A DNA stretch of 18,849 bases, taken from the NCBI GenBank assembly GCA_020053565.1, contig JAGVMY010000168.1, forward strand, positions 1-18,849. The letters run 5' to 3'. The stretch comes from Thermodesulfovibrionales bacterium. Lineage in GTDB: Bacteria > Nitrospirota > Thermodesulfovibrionia > Thermodesulfovibrionales > SM23-35. Position numbers and translations under genes: made by a program. Shown piece by piece: positions 7,123-13,324 of this stretch (position 1 is its first letter; each line of letters begins with the position of its first letter). The notes beneath the pieces are model-generated. The model was not told the DNA's origin, made no database searches, and saw only the letters and a list, made by a program, of their open reading frames with translations.

Positions 7123-7797
7123 ATGAAAACGCACACATATTTTGGAAATATGAAAATTGATGGAATAAACTTAAAGAAAGTTAATAAAATGGCCGGTTTA
7201 TCATTTGAAAATGGGCTAAGATTACACTTTGACTCCATTTTACTTTTCCAAAATAAATCTTATCCTTCAGCATATTATTTATCCATTCTTGCTATAGAGG
7301 AAATAGGCAAAGCTTTTTTAATTATGGATTTTTTATATCATTCATATGTCAATGGAAGAATGGAAAAGGAATGGGAAGAAAAGTTTTTGGAACTTATGTA
7401 TTTTCATACCGTGAAACAAAGTAATTTTGCTTATAATTTTGATGCACCAATACCTACAAACAGATTTTTCAACTCACTGTATAAAGGCGAATTGGAAATA
7501 TTGAAGCAAAATTCTGTATACGTGGGTTTATCGCGAAATAAAAAGAAAATCAATCTAAATAGCAGAATCAATAATCCACTAAAAATTAACCAAATGAAAG
7601 TCCAAAAACAGATCACGAATGTTAACGATTGTCTGCTTGATTTTACTTTAGGCGTCATAAAGCAGGTATATATGGTTGACTCGGATCGTGTTGAAACTCT
7701 TTTAAACAAACAATTGCTATTAAAGTTGAAAGGTAATTGGTTATTCATAGGTGGCAAAACAAAAGCAAGACTTAAGAGATTAGAAAGGATTAAATAG
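7123..7797 (+). CDS. AbiV-like HEPN protein, probable phage-defence (abortive infection) gene
   Basis: The 224-residue protein is helical. Its N-terminal half matches the AbiV family pattern: a helix with LRLHFDSILLFQNKSYPSAYYLSILAIEEIGKAFL (residues 32-66; LSILAIEEIGKA is the clearest signature), then ELMYFHTVKQ (90-99) where the family has a conserved His/Lys pair. AbiV proteins are HEPN-superfamily abortive-infection factors, first known from Lactococcus. The C-terminal half is lysine-rich and unassigned. The ATG at 7123 directly follows the hicA stop; ATGs at 7150 and 7189 are alternatives. The gene is visibly more A+T-rich than the core genes, consistent with acquisition. The role is family-based inference, with no test of activity implied. 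Confidence 0.7.
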   Translation: MKTHTYFGNMKIDGINLKKVNKMAGLSFENGLRLHFDSILLFQNKSYPSAYYLSILAIEEIGKAFLIMDFLYHSYVNGRMEKEWEEKFLELMYFHTVKQSNFAYNFDAPIPTNRFFNSLYKGELEILKQNSVYVGLSRNKKKINLNSRINNPLKINQMKVQKQITNVNDCLLDFTLGVIKQVYMVDSDRVETLLNKQLLLKLKGNWLFIGGKTKARLKRLERIK

Positions 7798-7814
7798 ATG
7801 ATGTGTGCGCCTTC

Positions 7815-7889
7815 AGATAACGACAGCACAAACGGAAAACAAAAACGGAGTAAACCTAACGGACTTCGTCTTTACAGCAACCGTTATCG
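7815..7889 (+). other. attC-like site closing the last cassette
   Basis: R'' AGATAAC (7815-7821) is the exact complement of the GTTATCT core at 6419-6425, and the match extends to ten bases (TTCAGATAAC at 7812-7821 with GTTATCTGAA at 6419-6428). R' is GTTATCG at 7883-7889; GATAACG (7816-7822) pairs with CGTTATC (7882-7888). The inner arms are weaker: ACGGAGT (about 7845-7851) with ACTTCGT (about 7863-7869), one mismatch or G-U pair, then A/T-rich flanks. The length of 75 bp is normal. It marks the right end of the island, 33 nt before rsmE. Confidence 0.6.
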
Positions 7890-7922
7890 CTTACAGCTTG
7901 TAAAAAAGTAAAAATATAAACA

Positions 7923-8663
7923 ATGCTACGAATCTTTACATCTATCACATCTATCAAAGAAGGTCATCTCTCAATCACAGGTGAGAAGGCTCGATATCTC
8001 ACTTCTGTTCTCAGATGCAGGAAAGGAGATGAACTGATTGTATTTGACGGAAGGAATAACTGTTTCAGAACAACGATAGTACAGGTGAACAGAAGAGAGG
8101 TAATCGCAGAAGTCTTGAATAAATTTCCCTGTGATTCCGAGGCTCCCCTACACATCATACTTGCACAGGGACTCCTCAAGGGTGAGAAAATGGACATGGT
8201 CATCCAGAAAGCAACAGAGCTCGGAGTAAAAGAGATAATTCCTATCGTCACTGAAAGAAGCCAGGTACGGGAGACAAGGAAAGTGAGCCGATGGAAGAAA
8301 ATTGCCGAAGAGGCTTCAAAACAATCCGGAAGAAGTATCGTTCCGATCGTCCACGAGCCAATACAGTTCAACGATTACATCTCATCACTCATCACCCATC
8401 ACCCATCACCGCTATTAAATGGCCTTATTTTCTATGAGGAAGGAGGCATGAAACTTTCAGAAGCAGTCGCATTACTCATTACTCATCTCGCATCACTTTT
8501 TGTTATTATTGGCCCTGAGGGTGGTTTTACCAAAGAAGAGGTCACTTTAGCAAAAGAAAAAGGGCTTATTGTTACCACTCTTGGTAAGAGAATTCTCAGA
8601 GCTGAAACTGCCGCAATCTCGGCAGTAACATTAGTACAATTCCTCTTGGGGGATATAGGCTAA
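7923..8663 (+). CDS. rsmE: 16S rRNA m3U1498 methyltransferase RsmE
   Basis: RsmE is a SPOUT-class enzyme that uses S-adenosylmethionine to methylate N3 of U1498 in 16S rRNA of the 30S subunit. The 246 residues show an N-terminal PUA-like domain (to about 70), then LAQGLLKGEKMDMVIQKATELGV (80-102), ERSQVR (111-116), the knot motif IGPEGGF (196-202) and LGKRILRAETA (220-230). Length is family-typical. Residues ~152-195 are encoded partly by heptanucleotide repeats (see 8381-8484), which lie between conserved motifs. There is no clear ribosome site before the ATG; an A-rich leader follows the last attC. In several bacteria rsmE lies downstream of dnaJ, so the island probably split an older cluster. 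Confidence 0.95.
   Translation: MLRIFTSITSIKEGHLSITGEKARYLTSVLRCRKGDELIVFDGRNNCFRTTIVQVNRREVIAEVLNKFPCDSEAPLHIILAQGLLKGEKMDMVIQKATELGVKEIIPIVTERSQVRETRKVSRWKKIAEEASKQSGRSIVPIVHEPIQFNDYISSLITHHPSPLLNGLIFYEEGGMKLSEAVALLITHLASLFVIIGPEGGFTKEEVTLAKEKGLIVTTLGKRILRAETAAISAVTLVQFLLGDIG
8381..8408 (+). repeat. Four tandem 7-bp repeats inside rsmE
   Basis: CTCATCA, CTCATCA, CCCATCA and CCCATCA stand in tandem in the coding region, giving the atypical stretch SSLITHHPSP. The unit length is not a multiple of three, so gain or loss of one unit would shift the frame. Confidence 0.85.
8471..8484 (+). repeat. Two tandem ATTACTC repeats inside rsmE
   Basis: A second heptanucleotide tract (ATTACTC twice, then ATCTCGCATCAC) lies 60 bp after the first and resembles its unit, read as CATTACT versus CATCACT. 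It encodes LLITHLAS, which echoes the earlier SLITHHPS. Confidence 0.75.
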
Positions 8664-8824
8664 CCTTTTTTCTCTCTTATAAATATAATATTCTCTACCG
8701 GTATAACAATCCAGCCACTTTTTGATTCAAGGTGTACCTCTTCTTCTCCAATCTCAATAAGTTTGCCTGTGTAACTCATCTCACCTATTTCAACTTCAAC
8801 AACTTTTCCCACTAACTCTAACAT
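8660..8824 (-). CDS. Small conserved-type beta-barrel (Sm-like) protein, 54 aa
   Basis: On the minus strand an ATG (8824-8822) with a strong GGAGGG ribosome site opens a 54-residue frame: MLELVGKVVEVEIGEMSYTG, continuing KLIEIGEEEVHLESKSGWIV and ending in IPVENIIFIREKKG. The pattern of a G-K-x-V-x-V strand, a turn, x-G-x-L-I-E-I, E-V-x-L and x-V-P-V-E-x-I is that of Sm/LSm- or KOW-like small barrels often seen as hypothetical proteins in this kind of genome. The start lies one base after the yihY stop, so it is the third gene of the der-yihY operon. Its stop overlaps the rsmE stop by four bases, tail to tail. Function is unknown; RNA binding is only a guess. Confidence 0.75.
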   Translation of the reverse strand: MLELVGKVVEVEIGEMSYTGKLIEIGEEEVHLESKSGWIVIPVENIIFIREKKG

Positions 8825-8825
8825 G

Positions 8826-9650
8826 TTACCCTCCGTACCTGCGCCTCCCTGTCTCCTGATTATGCACTATTTCTGCACCAATCAGAAAGATACATGTAGA
8901 ATAAAATACCCAAAGGAGGAACACAACAAACGTAGTAAGCGAGCCATATAATGTGCCAAGTTTTGCAAACGTTCCTATATACCATGTAAAGAGATGCTTT
9001 GCAACTTCCTGTAATGATGCGGTAAAAAAAGCGCCAGTAATTGCATGAGTAAGTCTTACCTTGGTTTTCGGAATAAGAATATAAAGCACGGTAATGGTAA
9101 AAAGGATCATAAAAAAGGGCACTGCATACCCTATGAGAAAACGTGTTATCACACCAATCTTTAATTCAGGGAAGATGGGTTTCAATACCTTGAGCAGAGG
9201 GATGAATGATGAAGCAGTAAATGAAACAAGAATCATGATAATGATGAGCGTCACTACACAAAGCGACAAAATTATAGACCAGAAAAAATTTCTCATCTTC
9301 CCTACCTTGAATATAAAATTCAACCCATTCTCAAGGGATGAAAAAAGCTGATATGAAAGAATTCCGTATAATACAATGCTCAATGCACCAATCTCTCTAA
9401 ATGAGATAAGTTTTCCTAATTCTCCTGCAATTACGGATGTTATGGGTGGAAATAAATATATAAGCTTGGTGGATAAAAAATTATAAAACCCTTGATAATG
9501 TCCCAGTAGAAATCCAAATATAGCTACCAGGAATAGACAGAATGGCACCAGCGCCATCATAATGAAGTAAGAGATGGATCCTGCGAGCATTATCCCGCCA
9601 TCTCTAAAAAAATCTATAAAACTCTTCCCCATGATTTTCAAATACTTCAC
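8826..9650 (-). CDS. YihY/BrkB family inner-membrane protein
   Basis: The 274-residue integral membrane protein has about six hydrophobic segments (around residues 17-48, 88-105, 122-148, 165-195, 203-217 and 235-262). Family signatures are GGIMLAGSISYFIMMALVPF near the N-terminus, GALSIVLYGILSYQLFSSLENGLNFIF in the middle, and LYGSLTTFVVFLLWVFYSTCIFLIGAEI near the C-terminus. Members have been annotated as ribonuclease BN, which is now considered wrong; their biochemical role is not settled. The start is GTG at 9650, five bases after the der stop, with AAGG just upstream. An internal ATG at 9632 is the alternative. It is co-transcribed with der and the 54-aa gene. Confidence 0.93.
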   Translation of the reverse strand: MKYLKIMGKSFIDFFRDGGIMLAGSISYFIMMALVPFCLFLVAIFGFLLGHYQGFYNFLSTKLIYLFPPITSVIAGELGKLISFREIGALSIVLYGILSYQLFSSLENGLNFIFKVGKMRNFFWSIILSLCVVTLIIIMILVSFTASSFIPLLKVLKPIFPELKIGVITRFLIGYAVPFFMILFTITVLYILIPKTKVRLTHAITGAFFTASLQEVAKHLFTWYIGTFAKLGTLYGSLTTFVVFLLWVFYSTCIFLIGAEIVHNQETGRRRYGG

Positions 9651-9655
9651 TGACC

Positions 9656-10969
9656 TTATTTCCTTTCTCTGGCTCTGAAATAAATCTTGACTGGTGTTCC
9701 TTTAAACAAAAATCTTTCCCTCAACCCTTTTTCAATGTATCTTATTTGTGCATTTTTTAAGGCAGATGGATAGTTCATGAAGACAACAAAAACAGGGGGT
9801 TCTATGTTCACCTGGGTGACATAGTAAAGCTTTATTTCCTTGCCCTTATATTTAGGTAACGGCATATTTTGCATAGCTTCCCTGAAAAACCTGTTCAGCT
9901 CTCCAGTCGCGATCCTTTTCCTTCGCTCTTTCATTATTTCATCAATTATCGGAAAGACTTTTGTAATGCGCTTCTTCTCAAGAGCTGATACGGTCAGTAA
10001 TGGTGCATAGTGCATAAACCATATCTTTCTGCCCAATTCCTTTCCTAAATTTTTATACATCTCTTCAGGATTTTCAATAAGGTCCCATTTATTCAGCAGG
10101 AAAACTGCGCCTTTCCCATAGCTTTCAACAATTCCTGCTATCCTCTGATCCTGCTCAACGATGCCTTCATCTGCACTCAGAACAATAAGGGCAATATCAC
10201 ATCTCTCGATGCTTTTAAGTGCTCTGACCATTGAAAACCTCTCGAGAGAGTAGCCTACCCTCCCCTTTCTTCTTATACCTGCTGTATCTATCAATAGGTA
10301 TTTTCTCCCATAAAACGTGCATATACTATCTATGGAATCTCTTGTTGTCCCCGGAATAGGACTCACGATCAGCCTCTTCTTGCCAAGAAGGGTATTTATT
10401 AAAGTTGATTTCCCCACATTTGACCTTCCGACAACCGCAATCTTTGGGTAATGAATCTTTTCCCCATTATATATAGGCAACAGAGAAATTAATTTATCCA
10501 TAAAGTCATCATAACCATATCCAGTTGCAGCTGAAAGAGGCCATAATTCATCAGTGCCTATCGAATAAAAATCATGCACCCTTTCTTCACGCGTAGGAGC
10601 GTCAATCTTGTTTACTACCCAGAGCACCTTTTTGCCCGAAGCCCTGAGCAAATTTATGAGTTCCATATCAGAGGGGGTAAGACCATCTTTGCCATCGAGG
10701 ATGTGGAGGATAATATCTGCCTCTTCAAGAGCAAAGATTGCTTGCTCTTTTATCTGCAAAAAAATATCTTCAGGAGGCTCTGGATAGAAACCTCCTGTAT
10801 CAACTACTGTGAATGCCTTGCCTTCCCACTCTGCGTCAAGGTAGTTTCTGTCCCTTGTCACGCCGGGGATATCCTCAACAATTGCAGCATACGTCTTTGT
10901 CATCCTGTTAAACAGGGTAGACTTACCCACATTAGGTCTGCCAACGATCACAACTACTGGTTTTGCCAT
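9656..10969 (-). CDS. der: Ribosome biogenesis GTPase Der (EngA)
   Basis: Der is a double-GTPase needed for 50S ribosomal subunit maturation. The 437 residues hold two tandem G domains. The first has GRPNVGKS (10-17), DTGG (57-60) and NKID (120-123). The second has GRSNVGKS (181-188), DTAG (228-231) and NKWD (293-296). A C-terminal KH-like domain (about 350-437) includes GELNRFFREAMQNMPLP and ends KIYFRARERK. All motifs are intact and the length is normal. The gene is divergent from the M48 protease gene, with only 43 bp between the two starts; that gap is A/T-rich and holds TATACT (10982-10987, + strand) but no clear -35. It heads a three-gene operon with yihY and the small Sm-like gene. Confidence 0.97.
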   Translation of the reverse strand: MAKPVVVIVGRPNVGKSTLFNRMTKTYAAIVEDIPGVTRDRNYLDAEWEGKAFTVVDTGGFYPEPPEDIFLQIKEQAIFALEEADIILHILDGKDGLTPSDMELINLLRASGKKVLWVVNKIDAPTREERVHDFYSIGTDELWPLSAATGYGYDDFMDKLISLLPIYNGEKIHYPKIAVVGRSNVGKSTLINTLLGKKRLIVSPIPGTTRDSIDSICTFYGRKYLLIDTAGIRRKGRVGYSLERFSMVRALKSIERCDIALIVLSADEGIVEQDQRIAGIVESYGKGAVFLLNKWDLIENPEEMYKNLGKELGRKIWFMHYAPLLTVSALEKKRITKVFPIIDEIMKERRKRIATGELNRFFREAMQNMPLPKYKGKEIKLYYVTQVNIEPPVFVVFMNYPSALKNAQIRYIEKGLRERFLFKGTPVKIYFRARERK

Positions 10970-11012
10970 AGTTATTCATTTTATACTAATACGCAGGAAC
11001 TTATAAAATAAA

Positions 11013-12266
11013 ATGGCAATGCAAAACTATCTGGTGATTATTTTTATAGGCTATCTCTTTGTTGTACTCTGTGGTTACTGGCTCAGGTTCCTGAATCTGG
11101 GTTATCTAAAAAAACATGGTACAGACATCCCCTCTGGATTTGAAGGTCATATTGATGAAGAACTCCTTAAAAAAACAAAGGAATACACTCTTGAACATAG
11201 TCGCCTTGATCTCATTGAATCTGTGTTGAACAATATACTCTTGCTTGTTTTTCTGTTTGGTGGTTTGCTCAACCTATACAACTCCTGGATTTCATCCCTT
11301 CGTTTGCCTTTTATTGTATCAGGCACACTATTCTTTATCCTTCTCAGTTACGCAGGAACTGTCCTTTCTATCCCGTTCGGTCTTTATAGTACTTTCAAGA
11401 TAGAAAACAAGTATGGATTTAAAACGATTACATCTAAATTATGGATAACTGACTTTCTAAAATCGCTCCTTCTCTCTACATGTCTCATGGGTATTGTATT
11501 ATCAGTTGTATTCTTGATAATTCATGTAAGTCCACATTATTGGTGGTTATGGGTATGGGGGTTTTTCCTGCTTTTCAGTCTGTTTATCATGTATATCTCC
11601 CCTTATGTTATCGAACCTCTTTTTCATAAATTTACTCCCATCGGTGAAGAAAGACTCGAGGAAAAGATTAAAGAATTAATGAGGAAAGTAAATATCAAGA
11701 TCAGTAAGGTCTTCACAATAGATGCATCAAAAAGAAGTCGCCACACAAATGCATATTTCACAGGCATTGGAAAAGTCAAACGGATAATCCTCTTTGATAC
11801 GCTGCTTGAAAATATGAACCATGACGAGATCCTTGCTGTACTGGCCCATGAAGCCGGGCACTGGAAGAATAAACATATACTCAAACAGATAGTTTTTTTA
11901 GAGCTTATATCACTGATAGGGATGTATATCTCCTTCAGAATTCTTCAAACAGACTTTCTTATCGATTTATTTCAAATTCAACCTGACACGCTCTTTGCGA
12001 AACTTGTCATACTGGGTTTTATTGGAAGCATTGTTTCTTTCCCTTTTTCTCCGTTAAGCAATTATATTTCAAGGCGATTCGAAAAAGAGGCAGATGCGTT
12101 TGCAGTTAAACTGATAAAAGACAGTGAAAGTATGACCCGTGTTTTAATAAAGTTGTCTAAAGACAACCTTGCAAACCTTCATCCCCATCCACTCTATGCG
12201 GCCTTTTATTATTCACACCCACCTGTAGTGAAACGTTTGGAGTATCTTCGTAATCTCTCTCATTAA
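11013..12266 (+). CDS. M48 family zinc metalloprotease, Ste24/CAAX-protease type
   Basis: The 417-residue membrane protease has hydrophobic segments near residues 8-22, 72-90, 100-125, 150-172, 178-200, 292-310 and 330-346. The zinc motif HEAGH is at 279-283, with the third ligand in EADAFA (Glu359). DASKRSRHTNAYFTGIGK (238-254) and the C-terminal SHPPVVKRLEYL are also typical of the Ste24 branch. In eukaryotes the family removes CAAX tails from prenylated proteins; in bacteria without prenylation these enzymes are thought to act in membrane-protein quality control, as HtpX does. An ATG at 11019 is an alternative start; no good ribosome site precedes either. The 3' end overlaps the convergent cysteine-cluster gene by 54 nt. 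Confidence 0.93.
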   Translation: MAMQNYLVIIFIGYLFVVLCGYWLRFLNLGYLKKHGTDIPSGFEGHIDEELLKKTKEYTLEHSRLDLIESVLNNILLLVFLFGGLLNLYNSWISSLRLPFIVSGTLFFILLSYAGTVLSIPFGLYSTFKIENKYGFKTITSKLWITDFLKSLLLSTCLMGIVLSVVFLIIHVSPHYWWLWVWGFFLLFSLFIMYISPYVIEPLFHKFTPIGEERLEEKIKELMRKVNIKISKVFTIDASKRSRHTNAYFTGIGKVKRIILFDTLLENMNHDEILAVLAHEAGHWKNKHILKQIVFLELISLIGMYISFRILQTDFLIDLFQIQPDTLFAKLVILGFIGSIVSFPFSPLSNYISRRFEKEADAFAVKLIKDSESMTRVLIKLSKDNLANLHPHPLYAAFYYSHPPVVKRLEYLRNLSH

Positions 12267-12752
12267 CTCCATCCAGAGAGTAGCGACATCACTCAGAGAG
12301 TCATCAAATTCCTGATAGTCAGGCCTCTTCTCCATATAATCAAGCAGGGATTCGCAGAAATACCAGTTACATCCTGAAGGACGTACTGACCGTTCAAGAG
12401 TACACCCTTTTACAGATAAAAACTGACAGGGGTCTGAATCCTTCCTTCCGAACTCAAATTCAGGTGGCTTCAGACCAACTGCATGGATATACACAAGATC
12501 TTCACGATTATAATAACCATGCTTATTACTACAGCATATATTTTTACATGCAGGGCAAACTATTTCGGTACATTGCTGGATAAAAGGACTGATTTTTTCA
12601 ATTCCTTCCTTTATCTTCCGGGCAATTTCCTTAATTTCTTGAAGTTCATTGTCACAGTTGTGGAAAATATCTTCTAACCGGTAGAGTATTTGATTATATG
12701 TATTCTGGTCGTGATAACTGAGTTTTGTAAATATCTGCTTTACATTACTCAT
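12213..12752 (-). CDS. YkgJ-like cysteine cluster protein (putative zinc/iron-chelating domain)
   Basis: The 179 residues begin with a helical stretch of about 60 residues and then show a cysteine cluster: C66, C69, C73 and C74 (CPACKNICC), C109 (DPCQFL), C117 (GCTLE), C128 and C133 (RPSGCNWYFC). The order CxxCxxxCC...CxFL...GCxxxxxRPxxCxxxxC resembles the YkgJ family, whose members carry a probable Zn- or Fe-S-binding site of unknown use. The last 18 codons are antisense to the end of the M48 gene. The ATG at 12752 has no strong ribosome site. It lies 41 nt downstream of ridA on the same strand and may be co-transcribed with ridA and leuC. Confidence 0.75.
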   Translation of the reverse strand: MSNVKQIFTKLSYHDQNTYNQILYRLEDIFHNCDNELQEIKEIARKIKEGIEKISPFIQQCTEIVCPACKNICCSNKHGYYNREDLVYIHAVGLKPPEFEFGRKDSDPCQFLSVKGCTLERSVRPSGCNWYFCESLLDYMEKRPDYQEFDDSLSDVATLWMELMREITKILQTFHYRWV

Positions 12753-12793
12753 ATATTAAACAAAATAGGCAGGATAGAGTATTTGAGCAGATT

Positions 12794-13252
12794 TTAAATA
12801 ACCTCAAAAATAAACTCTATTTCGACAGGTGAATTGAGAGGTAACACATTAACCCCAACTGCTGCCCTCACGTGTCTCCCTGCCTCACCAAAGATTTCAT
12901 AGAGTAAGTCCGAGGCAGCATTCAATACTTTCGACTGTTCTGTAAAATCAGGTGCTGATGCAACATACCCGGTAACCTTAACACACCTTTTCACCTTGTC
13001 CAGACTGCCGATAGTCGCTTTCAATACTGAGAGCGCATTAATGGTGACTGTCTTTGCATCTTCTCGCGCCTCATCAATGCTTATATCCTCACCTACTCTC
13101 CCCTGTCTTATGAGTTTACCCTGTTTGACAGGCAGAATCCCACTCAGAAAGACAAGATTCCCGGTTCGCACTACAGGAATGTAAGATCCAAGAGGAGTCG
13201 GTGCTTCTGGAAGTTCTATGTTTAATTTTTTAAGTTTATCTTCAGGTGACAT
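12794..13252 (-). CDS. ridA: RidA family reactive imine/enamine deaminase
   Basis: RidA proteins hydrolyse reactive enamine/imine intermediates such as 2-aminoacrylate made by PLP enzymes. The 152 residues match the longer RidA subgroup: PEAPTPLGSYIPVVRTGNLVFLSG (15-38), GRVGEDIS (51-58), INALSVLKATIGSLDKVKR, VKVTGYVASAPDFTEQSKVLNAASDL, and the substrate-binding arginine in GRHVRAAVGV (Arg129 by position). The ATG at 13252 is preferred because it gives MSPEDKLKKLNIELPEAP, the usual family start. A TTG at 13264 would add four residues and has no ribosome site. The gene follows leuC by 72 nt on the same strand. The gap is A/T-rich and holds no visible terminator. Confidence 0.92.
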   Translation of the reverse strand: MSPEDKLKKLNIELPEAPTPLGSYIPVVRTGNLVFLSGILPVKQGKLIRQGRVGEDISIDEAREDAKTVTINALSVLKATIGSLDKVKRCVKVTGYVASAPDFTEQSKVLNAASDLLYEIFGEAGRHVRAAVGVNVLPLNSPVEIEFIFEVI

Positions 13253-13324
13253 AACTGTGCACAATGCTTATTTCAGATTTTAATATTCCTTAATTTTGCG
13301 TTTTTCATTTTACAATTTTATTTT

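Larger units (their letters stand above)
5453..7889 (+). mobile_element. Degenerate integron / attC cassette array without a functional integrase
   Basis: The island between dnaJ and rsmE has the parts of an integron: a promoter (5453-5481), a broken tyrosine-recombinase 5' end (5534-5680), an attI-like core GTTATGC (5758-5764), and same-direction short genes separated by imperfect palindromes with RYYYAAC/GTTRRRY-like boxes (attC at 6359-6425 and 7815-7889). The cassette starting TTATGC ends in an attC whose R'' is GCATAAC. The cassette starting TTATCT ends in an attC whose R'' is AGATAAC. This is the reciprocity that circular cassette integration creates. Cargo is toxin-antitoxin and HEPN-type genes. 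Because no intact integrase is seen here, the closest existing class is a CALIN (attC cluster lacking an integrase); an integrase elsewhere in the genome cannot be excluded. Confidence 0.7.

Noticed and set aside
8381..8484. CRISPR-like repeats
   Set aside because: The units are only 7 bp, in tandem without spacers, inside a coding gene.
13265..13324. Transcription terminator between leuC and ridA
   Set aside because: The gap is A/T-rich but I could not find a G/C stem before a T-tract on the minus strand.
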